A model generated the notes under the pieces. The model made no database searches and had not been told where the DNA came from. It saw only the letters and a list, made by a program, of their open reading frames with translations. From Rhodobacteraceae bacterium EhC02 (GTDB lineage: Bacteria; Pseudomonadota; Alphaproteobacteria; Rhodobacterales; Rhodobacteraceae), in assembly GCA_001650895.1 (NCBI GenBank), contig LXYH01000005.1:62001-126000 (forward strand): a DNA stretch of 64,000 bases, written 5' to 3'. Positions 17,923 through 25,102 of this stretch are shown here, one piece after another. Each line of letters begins with the position of its first letter. Position 1 is the stretch's first letter. The translations under genes and the position numbers were made by a program.

Positions 17923-18393
17923 CTAGCCTGACTTGCCGGGCGGTTGCATCGGTGCGCGGCTCTGATCGTTGCCGGCCTGGGTGGTCTTGCGCATCAGGGT
18001 CATGAATTGCGCACGCTCATCCGCCGAAAGGCCGATCAGGATGTCATCCTGAAAGCCGCGCACGATCGGGCGTGTCCTGTCCAGCAGGGCGCTGCCCGCA
18101 TCGGTCAGGCGCAAGGAACGGGCACGGCGGTCCTGCCGGCTGACGGTGCGGCTGATCAGGCCCTTGCCCTCCAGCCGGTCCACCACCCCGCCGATCGTGA
18201 CCCTGTCATAGGCGATCAGCCCGGCCAGCGTGGCCTGGTCGATCTCGGGGTTCGCATCAAGCGCGCAAAGGGCAGCGAATTGAACCGGCGTCAGGTCGAC
18301 CCCGGACGATTTCATCCGGTCCGCAAAGACCGATACGGAAATCTGATGCAGCCGTCGCACCAGGTGCCCCGCCATGTCATGTAGTTCCAGCAT
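17923..18393 (-). CDS. MarR family transcriptional regulator
   Basis: A 156-residue winged-helix regulator. The core is residues 35-100: LTPVQFAALCALDANPEIDQATLAGLIAYDR then VDRLEGKGLISRTVSRQDRRARSLRLT, the MarR recognition helix and wing. MarR proteins often sense aromatic or other acids and repress divergent genes. It is divergent from the FAA-hydrolase gene across 250 bases, which it may control together with itself. Start chosen at the ATG at 18393. Confidence 0.88.
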   Translation of the reverse strand: MLELHDMAGHLVRRLHQISVSVFADRMKSSGVDLTPVQFAALCALDANPEIDQATLAGLIAYDRVTIGGVVDRLEGKGLISRTVSRQDRRARSLRLTDAGSALLDRTRPIVRGFQDDILIGLSADERAQFMTLMRKTTQAGNDQSRAPMQPPGKSG

Positions 18394-18643
18394 TCCATTC
18401 CCATCGTCGCGCCATGCAGCAGCAGATTACCGCCGCGGGATGGAATTTGACAAGCATGCGGATGGTTAGCATGCGACCTTCCGGTCGGCCCTGTCGGCAG
18501 ACCCCTCGGACGCGCCGGAAAAGAGAGGTTTTTCCTGCCGGTTTTTGGACTTATAGATCACGATGCGGGGCAGGGCCGCACCCTGGTCCGCATCACGAGG
18601 TCCCATTGCAGGAGGCAATGGGCCAGCAAGAGGAGCCCCGCCG

Positions 18644-19339
18644 ATGAGCCATCTGTTCGATCTGCCCGCCATTCCCGAGATACCCGTAACGGGCGAGACC
18701 GCGACCTATCCGATCCGCCGCATTTTCTGCGTCGGGCGCAACTATGCGGCTCATGCAGCCGAAATGGGGATCGCGGTCGATCGCGAAAAGCCGTTCTATT
18801 TCACCAAGTCGCCGGCATCGGCCATCCTCAGCGGGGCGACCGCACCCTATCCGCCGGGCACTGACAATTATCACTACGAGATGGAACTGGCCGTGGCGAT
18901 TGGCGCACCGGCGTTCAAGGTGGCCGTCGAACAGGCGATGGATTGCGTCTATGGCTATTGCTGCGCATTGGACATGACACGCCGTGACCTGCAGCTGTCC
19001 GAACGCGCGCATCAGCGTCCCTGGGACCTTGGCAAGGATGTCGAAAACTCGGCCGTCTTCGCCCCCATGACCAAGGCCGCCGATTTTGGCGCCATCGCCG
19101 ATCAGCGCATTCATCTGTCCCTGAACGGAGAGATACGGCAGGACGCAACGCTGACCGAACTCGTCTGGTCGATCCCCGAGATCATCAGCCATCTGTCCGG
19201 CTTCTATCACCTGCAGCCCGGTGACCTGATCATGACGGGCACGCCCGCCGGTGTGGGGGCGGTTGTGCCGGGTGACGCGATCATCGGTGGGATCGACGGG
19301 CTGGCGCCGATCAGCCTGACCATCGGGGCCGCCGCCTGA
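18644..19339 (+). CDS. Fumarylacetoacetate hydrolase family protein (fumarylpyruvate hydrolase-like)
   Basis: A 231-residue single-domain FAH enzyme. IFCVGRNYAAHAAEMG opens the fold; metal ligands are expected in YEMELAVAIG (Glu pair) and in the DMTRRDLQ segment; KGWDLGK-like RPWDLGKDVENSAVFAP and the late LMTGTPAGVGAV turn complete it. The close match to NagK-type proteins suggests hydrolysis of a 2,4-diketo acid such as fumarylpyruvate, giving pyruvate plus a diacid; other FAH members are decarboxylases or hydratases. The start at 18644 has AGGAG upstream; the frame is open 27 codons further. It is divergent from marR. Confidence 0.85.
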   Translation: MSHLFDLPAIPEIPVTGETATYPIRRIFCVGRNYAAHAAEMGIAVDREKPFYFTKSPASAILSGATAPYPPGTDNYHYEMELAVAIGAPAFKVAVEQAMDCVYGYCCALDMTRRDLQLSERAHQRPWDLGKDVENSAVFAPMTKAADFGAIADQRIHLSLNGEIRQDATLTELVWSIPEIISHLSGFYHLQPGDLIMTGTPAGVGAVVPGDAIIGGIDGLAPISLTIGAAA

Positions 19340-19364
19340 GAAGGCGAGCCGGAAAATCTTATAC

Positions 19365-19412
19365 CTGACAGAAAAACTCGGATTGACTTATCCAAGTTTT
19401 TTTGTCAGATAT
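19365..19412 (+). promoter_or_regulatory. Promoter overlapped by a long inverted repeat, upstream of the iron/heme genes
   Basis: Arms at 19365-19381 and 19392-19408 (17 bases each, 15 of 17 complementary; left arm CTGACAGAAAAACTCGG) flank the sequence TTGACT (19383-19388), a good -35 hexamer. A -10-like AGATAT lies 18 bases downstream (19407-19412). A protein bound to the arms would cover the promoter. The genes that follow (hemP, bfd, bfr) suggest iron control through an Irr-, RirA- or Fur-type regulator; which one cannot be told. Confidence 0.6.
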
Positions 19413-19482
19413 AGGGGGTGTTCCAGCCACCCCCGCGCTTACAGAGGGGAAGCCCGAATCGAAAGATGAAAGGACTTCCGCC

Positions 19483-19662
19483 ATGTCGACCCCGACCAGA
19501 CCCCATCTTTTTGCCGAACGCCCTGTCAGGATGGGCATTCCCTGCCAGGACCGCGCCTTGGCGCTTGACCTGCTGCAAGGGTTTTCCCTGCCCGAGGCAT
19601 GCAATGTCGAAACCTGGCTTGACCGCATCGAGACCAGCAATGGCCGGGAGGCACGGCCATGA
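19483..19662 (+). CDS. Small hypothetical protein at the head of the hemP operon
   Basis: A 59-residue product from the ATG at 19483, with AAAGGA upstream. It is soluble, with one probable amphipathic helix ([26 protein letters not shown]) and two Cys residues (CQD, ACN). I recognise no family. Its stop overlaps the hemP start by four bases, so it is translated as part of the iron/heme operon; the frame can also be read from 19402, which would place the start inside the promoter dyad and is unlikely. Confidence 0.55.
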   Translation: MSTPTRPHLFAERPVRMGIPCQDRALALDLLQGFSLPEACNVETWLDRIETSNGREARP

Positions 19663-19829
19663 TCGTGCTGCGTCAATATGAAGGGGCCGTCGTGCATCAG
19701 CAGGACAGTCTGCCCCGCCATGCCGCCCGTGATCTGACGCAAGGCGGCAGCCAAGCCCGGATCGAACTGGACGGTCAGGTCTATACCCTGCGCATCACCC
19801 GTGCGGGCAAGCTGATCCTCACGAAATGA
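19659..19829 (+). CDS. hemP: Hemin uptake protein HemP
   Basis: A 56-residue protein too short for most ORF filters. The C-terminal half, with [18 protein letters not shown] followed by KLILTK, is the HemP/HmuP signature. In rhizobia and other proteobacteria HmuP is a small activator needed for expression of the heme receptor; the name reflects linkage to heme uptake genes. It overlaps the upstream small ORF (ATGA) and its stop overlaps the next gene's ATG at 19826, so three cistrons are coupled. No heme receptor gene is present in the window. Confidence 0.85.
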   Translation: MIVLRQYEGAVVHQQDSLPRHAARDLTQGGSQARIELDGQVYTLRITRAGKLILTK

Positions 19830-20320
19830 GCGACATGTCCCCCATAAGACCGCCGCGCGGGGCAGCGGCCGTGGGCCGCATTGCCGAGCTTGATCCCGTC
19901 GAGGCGGGCGCAGTGCTGTATATGCGGCTTTGCGCCTATGCGCCCGATGCGCTGGACCGGATGAGCGATGATTTCATCGCGCTGCTGGGCATGGACGCGG
20001 GCCAGCAGGCCGCGCGCGGATTTCATCGCCTGATCGAACTGTGCAACGGGCACGCCCGTCGCCCCCTGTGTCCCCATGCCCTGAGTTGTACCTGTCTGGG
20101 TGGTGACGAGGCGTGCTTTGCCCGGATGATCGCAAGCGCCGCTGATGGCGCGCGCGAAGATGCCTTGATGATGGCGCTGCTTCTGGTGCGCGCCGATATG
20201 GCACCCATCGTCCTGGGCCTGGCGCAGGATGCCGGGCTTTCCCTGCGGCGCATGACATTGCGGGGCATCCCCGGCACCGCTGTCCCCTCGACGCCGTCCC
20301 CCGGTCACAGACTGCATTGA
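19826..20320 (+). CDS. Hypothetical protein linked to hemP and bfd
   Basis: A 164-residue soluble protein of unknown function. It is mostly helical and contains a cysteine-rich segment (about residues 73-96) with [18 protein letters not shown]; the spacing C-x6-C-x-C-x6-C could bind metal or a cluster, which is only inference. Translation is coupled to hemP by a four-base overlap and bfd starts ten bases after its stop, so it belongs to the iron/heme operon. No enzyme motif is seen. Confidence 0.6.
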   Translation: MSDMSPIRPPRGAAAVGRIAELDPVEAGAVLYMRLCAYAPDALDRMSDDFIALLGMDAGQQAARGFHRLIELCNGHARRPLCPHALSCTCLGGDEACFARMIASAADGAREDALMMALLLVRADMAPIVLGLAQDAGLSLRRMTLRGIPGTAVPSTPSPGHRLH

Positions 20321-20330
20321 AAGCAAGGTC

Positions 20331-20579
20331 ATGATCGTCTGCCATTGCCAATCCATCACCGATCACGACATCCACGCCGCCATCGACTGGATGCGCGCCG
20401 CCGATGCCGAAACACTGATTACCCCGGGCAAGATCTATCACGCCCTTGGCAAATCGCCGGAATGCGGCGGCTGCATGCCGCTGTTCCTGTCAACGATGCG
20501 CCGCAATGAAAAACTGGAAGTTCCCATGCACCTCCGTTCCCTGCGCAAGGGCGCGCAGCGACGGACCAACACAGGATAA
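20331..20579 (+). CDS. bfd: Bacterioferritin-associated ferredoxin
   Basis: An 82-residue (2Fe-2S)-binding protein. The four cluster ligands are in C4-x-C6 ([14 protein letters not shown]) and the later CGGC ([11 protein letters not shown]), the BFD domain pattern. Bfd reduces the iron core of bacterioferritin so that stored Fe(III) is released. The C-terminus, after residue 60, is a basic extension. It lies five bases upstream of bfr, the expected partner, which here carries a nonsense codon. Confidence 0.9.
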   Translation: MIVCHCQSITDHDIHAAIDWMRAADAETLITPGKIYHALGKSPECGGCMPLFLSTMRRNEKLEVPMHLRSLRKGAQRRTNTG

Positions 20580-20584
20580 GACGT

Positions 20585-21070
20585 ATGAAAGGCGACGCGA
20601 AAGTCATCGACTATCTGAACAGGGCGATCCGATCCGAACTGACGGCGGTCAGCCAGTACTGGTTGCATTACCGACTGCAGGAAGACTGGGGCCTTGGGCA
20701 CATGGCCAAGAAAAGTCGCGAGGAAAGCATTGAAGAGATGCATCACGCCGACAAGCTGATTGCGCGCGTCATCTTTCTTGAGGGGCATCCGAACCTGCAG
20801 AAGCTGGATCCGCTGCGCATCGGCCAGACCCCGCGCGAAACACTGGAATGCGACATGGCGGCCGAGCAGGAGGCGCGCAGCCTGTACCGCGAAGCGCGCG
20901 AATATTGCGCGCAGGCGGGCGACTACGTGACCATGAAGCTGTTCGAGGACCTTCTGGCCGATGAGTAAGGGCATATCGACTTTCTCGAGACGCAGTTGGA
21001 CCTCTTCGACAAGATGGGCGCCGAGAAATACATGCAGCTCAACGCCTCAAGGATGGATGAGGCCGAGTAG
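20585..21070 (+). pseudogene. bfr: Bacterioferritin gene interrupted by an in-frame TAA at codon 128
   Basis: Bacterioferritin stores iron as a heme-containing 24-mer. The first 127 codons encode a normal protein: ferroxidase ligands E18, E51, H54, E94 and E127 and heme ligand M52 all align with the Escherichia numbering. Codon 128 (20966-20968) is TAA where relatives have Glu (DEEGH). After it the same frame continues without any shift for 33 more codons: [17 protein letters not shown] and so on to a TAG at 21070, exactly the usual 161-codon length. The stop removes ligand H130 and the C-terminal helices. Either a recent GAA/GAG-to-TAA mutation, a base-call error, or readthrough. Confidence 0.85.
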
Positions 21071-21191
21071 GCCCATCCTCCAATCCGGTGCAGCCGATCT
21101 TGACGGGGTTGGCCCGACTGCGCACATTGGGCGCCGGACCGAAGGGGCCGTGGGACACCGCGGCCCCGATTAGCAGAAACGGGCAGGACGC

Positions 21192-21710
21192 GTGACAGTC
21201 AAGGAGATGAACGTCTCGGCGGAAGTGCCAGACTGGAGCCGCGAGCGTGTGCGCCGTTTCTGGGATCCCGCATCCAAGTTGTTGCGCGCGGTCAGGCGCT
21301 ATCAGGCGGCGCGTGAGCGAAAGGGCCCCCTTGCCGCCCTCGCGCGGCGATACTGGGTCTTGAACCACCTGTTCTGGTCCACGATCACCCAAAGCGAGAT
21401 CCATCTGCATTGCCGGATCGCGGGTGGTCTGCGCCTGCCGCATCCCACGGGCATCATCATCCATCCCGGATCAACGATTGGTCCCAATTGCATGATCTTC
21501 CACCAGGTCACGCTGGCGGGGCCTGTCACATTGGGCGGTCATGTCGATATCGGGGCAGGCGCCAAGATATTGAATGGCGTGACGATCGGGGATCATGTCA
21601 CCATCGGCGCGAATGCCGTGGTCACAACCGACGTGCCCTCGGGCGTGACGGTGGCCGGCGTGCCCGCAAGGATCATCGGCGGTCGTTACGACATGCCCGA
21701 TGACGCCTGA
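21192..21710 (+). CDS. Serine O-acetyltransferase-like hexapeptide-repeat acyltransferase
   Basis: A 172-residue left-handed beta-helix enzyme. The hexapeptide repeats run from GLRLPHPTGIIIHPGSTIG to GAGAKILNGVTIGDHVTIGANAVV (residues about 75-150), ending with the VPARIIGG cap seen in CysE-like and capsule acetyltransferases. The N-terminal helical part is shorter than in full CysE (about 270 residues), so this is the short SAT type; a sugar O-acetyltransferase is the alternative. GTG at 21192 is used because the ATG at 21207 has a ribosome site directly abutting it. Stands alone between bfr and the GNAT gene. Confidence 0.7.
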   Translation: MTVKEMNVSAEVPDWSRERVRRFWDPASKLLRAVRRYQAARERKGPLAALARRYWVLNHLFWSTITQSEIHLHCRIAGGLRLPHPTGIIIHPGSTIGPNCMIFHQVTLAGPVTLGGHVDIGAGAKILNGVTIGDHVTIGANAVVTTDVPSGVTVAGVPARIIGGRYDMPDDA

Positions 21711-21724
21711 CGCGGGTTGCGGCT

Positions 21725-22465
21725 TCAGCGCGTGGTCTCGAAGATCAGCCAGCCGTCGCCACGGTATCCGCTGAAGGCATAGCCGGCCGCGCGCAGAAGA
21801 CGCGCCGAGGCAGTGTTGTCCGGATGAACAAGTGCCAGAATGCGGCGCAACCCGCCATGATTTGCAAAGGCTGCCCGGGTCGCCATCGTCACGACCGCGC
21901 GCCCGATCCCCTGGCCCCAATGGGACCGGCCCAACCAATAGCTGATCTCGGCCTCGCTGCGGTCGCGGCCCTGTCCCGCAAAGGCAAGGCGCACTTGTCC
22001 CACGGGTTCGTCCCCGTGCAGAACGGCCCTGACCTCGTGATGATCAGCCGCATTCGAAATCTCGATCAGGCCATGGGCAAGGTCTTCTGTCATCGCGCCG
22101 GGCCAGGTTTCGGGCATGAAGCGCCAGACCTGTGCATCGTCCAGAAGGGCGCGGTATGTGGCGGCATCCGACAGATCCCAGGCCCGCAGCCGCAGCGAAA
22201 GCCCCCCTGACTGCTGCCGGTTCGTGTCTTGCCCTTCAAGCAAGCTGCCGCTCCAGGATAGTGGGGATGGTCGATGTGCGGCATCGTCCGGCACATGTTC
22301 CAGCGCCACCCAGCCGATCTGCACCGGGTCAAAGGCAAGCGGCAGACCCTTCTCACGGAACCGCGCCAATTGGTCCGAGGTCAGAACGCCATCCCAGCGC
22401 TGATCCTCTGCAATGGAAAAACTGTCGGACGGTCGGCGATGAAATGCGCCCCCCTGATCACTCAT
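21725..22465 (-). CDS. GNAT family N-acetyltransferase
   Basis: A 246-residue protein. The C-terminal 160 residues are a RimJ/RimL-type GNAT domain: LRLRAWDLSDAATYRALL opens it, ISYWLGRSHWGQGIGRAVV carries the acetyl-CoA-binding motif (Q/R-x-x-G-x-G/A) and HPDNTASARLLRAAGY the typical last helix. Residues 1-80 are an N-terminal extension of unknown fold. The ATG at 22465 has GGGGAGGA upstream, which decides against the 37-codon longer frame. Acceptor unknown. Convergent with the acetyltransferase-like gene, 14 bases away. Confidence 0.8.
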   Translation of the reverse strand: MSDQGGAFHRRPSDSFSIAEDQRWDGVLTSDQLARFREKGLPLAFDPVQIGWVALEHVPDDAAHRPSPLSWSGSLLEGQDTNRQQSGGLSLRLRAWDLSDAATYRALLDDAQVWRFMPETWPGAMTEDLAHGLIEISNAADHHEVRAVLHGDEPVGQVRLAFAGQGRDRSEAEISYWLGRSHWGQGIGRAVVTMATRAAFANHGGLRRILALVHPDNTASARLLRAAGYAFSGYRGDGWLIFETTR

Positions 22466-22689
22466 GTCGGCATCCTCCCCAAGGTGCCCGTTCCGACTGT
22501 CAGGAGGGTGTAAACGCATACCACACTTCGTTTGAAAACTATTACAATTCAAAGGCCCACCGCGAACGGTGTCCATCCTGTCAGCAAGGCGGGTCTGTTT
22601 TTGTAATTCAGGAAAGAGGTGGGAATGATCTATCTGATATGCAAGTTCAGCCGCGAAAATTTTTTGACAGGCATCAGGCGGCCCTGATT

Positions 22690-22708
22690 ACCCCTGACAG
22701 ACAGGGGT
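22690..22708. other. Hairpin downstream of the lipoprotein subtilase gene
   Basis: Perfect arms ACCCCTG and CAGGGGT with a five-base loop, about 30 bases past the stop of the minus-strand protease gene. No T-run follows directly on either strand, so a terminator or mRNA end-protection role is possible but weak. The remaining intergenic DNA (22466-22689) is less GC-rich and presumably holds the GNAT promoter; nothing else recognised. Confidence 0.35.
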
Positions 22709-22739
22709 GAAACAGGTGCCGTGACGCCGGTTTTCCGGT

Positions 22740-24890
22740 TCAGAATGTCTTGCGAATACCCAGGATCGCGGCCGTATCCCGCTGCCCTGCGATATGGCCG
22801 TGATTGACCGCGTGTATCGCGCCCACGAACAGATCGGTGCCGCGTCCGATGGGGGCGTCATAGGTGACCGAAAGGTTGATCTCGCGGTCGCGCGGGGAAT
22901 AGTCGATGCCGACCTGGCGATAGTCGATCCCCGATGCACTGCGCGCGACCGGCAGGGCGATCTCTGTCCGCCCCGATGTCACCGCGATCGGAAGCGAGAC
23001 ACCGAAGCGCAGCTTGTCACCTGTCCGCAAGATGTCTCTTTGACCCGCCTCAAGCCGGAAGGCGTTGAAGCGCACGTCGGATTGCCGTGACAGCGCCACA
23101 CCGCTTCCGCCGGGGGCCATGCCGAAACTGCCGCCCATTTCCACGAAGGCGCCGTTGCTGCCCTGATGGGTAAAGGCCAGCTCCAGCGCGGCCAGCGTGC
23201 TGGCCTGTCCGCCGATCCCCGGAAGCAAGGTCCCATCGTCACGCGTAACATTGAGGCCGATGAACACTTCGCCCCCGGCAGCGGCGATGCGTTGCCCGAT
23301 GGTGGCGGCCATTGCCGGATCGCCATTCAGCGCGCGGCTGGAATCGGGGGCGATGAACGCCATCTCCAGCCCGCCAGCGGCAAAGGCCATGTCGGCCCCG
23401 CCATAGGCCTGGATCACACCGGGGCGTTGGTCCGGGCTGAACATGCTCTGCCACAGACGCGTGCTGACCGGGGGGGTTGATGGCGTTGCGGCCAAGGCCG
23501 ATCCGGGCATCGTGAAATCCCCGCCAAGCGCATCCGTGACCAACACGGGCACGGCTGAAAGGCTGCGCGCCACGGCATCCCCCGTCGCGCCGCCGGCGAC
23601 GATCATCGGCTGATCCGCCACCTGTGCGGTGCCGTCGGCCATGCGTGCCACGGGCGTGCCGATGGGCAGAAGGGCCGCCCGCACATCCAGAAAACCATGA
23701 CCCCATTCGGTGCTGTAATCGTGGAATACGCCGGAACCCGGGATCACCTCCAGCCGGCCCGAGGCGGTGAAGCCCGCGAAGTCATTGTCTGCCGTCGCGA
23801 TCAATCGCGCGCGCAGGTCATGGGCTGTCAGCGTGGGAAAGGCCTCGGCCAGCAGGGCGATCGCGCCGGACACCACGGGCGCGGCAAAGGATGTGCCGAT
23901 CACCGGGGCTGTCCCATAGCTGCTCACGCTGTCCGCACTGGCCGCCATCCACGACCCATCCGCAGCAAGGCACCAGCGCGCCGCTTGCAGACAGGGGGCC
24001 GAGACCCTCTGGACACTCAGGATGCGGTTGTCGTCGAAGCTGGGCACGCCGCTGATGACCGTCAGCCAGCCGGGTTCCAGTTCTGGCGCGAAGAGGGGCA
24101 GGGCCTCCATGATGCCGGCGGTGGTCTCGAACGGGTTGTTGCCGGCGGCAAAGACCACGACACCGTTGCGCGTGTAGTTTTGCAGGGCCGCAAGATAGGG
24201 CGCCTCGCTGCCGTTTGCGAAAAGCCTGCTGAAGGTCGCGGAATTGGCGGGTTCTCCGACAAAACCCCAGGAATTGTTCTGGACGATCGCGCCGCGCGCC
24301 CGCGCCAGGTTGGTCGCGGCGGCCCGGTTCTCGGGGCTGTCATAGGTCCCGAGGACCAGGGTGGCGCCCGGCGCGACACCGATCATCTCGGAGGACAAGC
24401 CCGCCAGGATCGAGGCGACGGCAGTGCCATGGTTCTCGACCGGTCCGGTGTAACCGGCGGTCACGCGCCCGGCGATGGTCTCGTGCGAGGTAAGAAAGCC
24501 GTCGTCCATGACGGCAATGGTCTGGCCCGCGCCTGTCAGACCGGCCGCATGCGCATAATCCACCCGCGACGAGGCGATCGAGAAGCTGTTGAAAAGCGGC
24601 TCTGTCGCCGGATCGCGCGCAGCGTTGTTGTTGCTGTCGACATACCAGGAAAACTGCTGCGTCTGATAAAGCGCAGTGTTGCGCAGGTCTTGTGCCGCCT
24701 GACGCCAATCCGTCGTGATGCTTTGAAACCGGCTGACCGACAATGCGTCGGCGCTGAAGGTGCCGCCTGTCAATGTCTCGACCATAAGGTTCAGCACAGC
24801 CGTGGCTGTTCCGCCGCCACCACCTCCGCAGCCGGCCAGAACAAGGCAGGACACGGCGGCAAGGTGCATCTTTTTCAGGTAACGGCGCAC
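22740..24890 (-). CDS. Lipoprotein-type S8 (subtilisin-like) serine protease
   Basis: A 716-residue exported subtilase. The signal peptide ends in a lipobox, LVLAGC, so Cys21 should be lipidated; a Gly run follows. The catalytic triad is Asp129 (IAVMDDGF), His154 (ENHGTAVAS) and Ser334 (GTSFAAP), with the oxyanion region NNSWG at 205-209. Residues about 430-716 lack protease features, are rich in Gly and alternating hydrophobic residues, and end in Phe (RKTF), resembling a barrel-like autotransporter end. A lipid anchor plus such an end is unusual. Not part of an operon. Confidence 0.85.
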   Translation of the reverse strand: MRRYLKKMHLAAVSCLVLAGCGGGGGGTATAVLNLMVETLTGGTFSADALSVSRFQSITTDWRQAAQDLRNTALYQTQQFSWYVDSNNNAARDPATEPLFNSFSIASSRVDYAHAAGLTGAGQTIAVMDDGFLTSHETIAGRVTAGYTGPVENHGTAVASILAGLSSEMIGVAPGATLVLGTYDSPENRAAATNLARARGAIVQNNSWGFVGEPANSATFSRLFANGSEAPYLAALQNYTRNGVVVFAAGNNPFETTAGIMEALPLFAPELEPGWLTVISGVPSFDDNRILSVQRVSAPCLQAARWCLAADGSWMAASADSVSSYGTAPVIGTSFAAPVVSGAIALLAEAFPTLTAHDLRARLIATADNDFAGFTASGRLEVIPGSGVFHDYSTEWGHGFLDVRAALLPIGTPVARMADGTAQVADQPMIVAGGATGDAVARSLSAVPVLVTDALGGDFTMPGSALAATPSTPPVSTRLWQSMFSPDQRPGVIQAYGGADMAFAAGGLEMAFIAPDSSRALNGDPAMAATIGQRIAAAGGEVFIGLNVTRDDGTLLPGIGGQASTLAALELAFTHQGSNGAFVEMGGSFGMAPGGSGVALSRQSDVRFNAFRLEAGQRDILRTGDKLRFGVSLPIAVTSGRTEIALPVARSASGIDYRQVGIDYSPRDREINLSVTYDAPIGRGTDLFVGAIHAVNHGHIAGQRDTAAILGIRKTF

Positions 24891-25026
24891 GCGAGCAAGC
24901 CCCTTTCAATTCACGCTGAAGGACCGGCAAAAAGCACCAGATAAAGTGGGAGTTCACACAAAGGACGCACGGTATCGCGTGATTCTAGCGCAAGCCAAGC
25001 GCTTCGGGCAACCGGTCGTTCTGCTG

Positions 25027-25050
25027 TCCGGCCACTTTCGTGACCGGACA
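25027..25050 (-). other. Hairpin downstream of the TAXI-TRAP operon
   Basis: GTCCGGTCAC-GAAA-GTGGCCGGAC on the minus strand: ten pairs, one G-T, closed by a GAAA tetraloop, 53 bases beyond the stop of the fused permease gene. No T-run follows. Probably a transcript 3' end or stability element. The rest of the gap to the protease gene (24891-25026) should hold that gene's promoter; no clear hexamers seen. Confidence 0.45.
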
Positions 25051-25102
25051 ACCGTTTTGCCGCAGCTCATCTGCTGCGCGCGCCTGCTTTTTGCAGGAAA
25101 AC

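Noticed and set aside
18394-18643. Possible small gene before the FAA-hydrolase gene (frame from 18414)
   Set aside because: No ribosome site or similarity; the DNA is best read as the divergent marR/FAH control region.
19365-19408. The long dyad as a terminator for the FAA-hydrolase gene
   Set aside because: The T-rich part is inside the stem rather than after it, and the stem is AT-rich; the -35 hexamer between the arms fits an operator better.
22132-22710. Plus-strand open frame crossing the GNAT gene and intergenic DNA
   Set aside because: It overlaps the start of the GNAT gene on the other strand, lacks a ribosome site and similarity, and ends in non-coding DNA.
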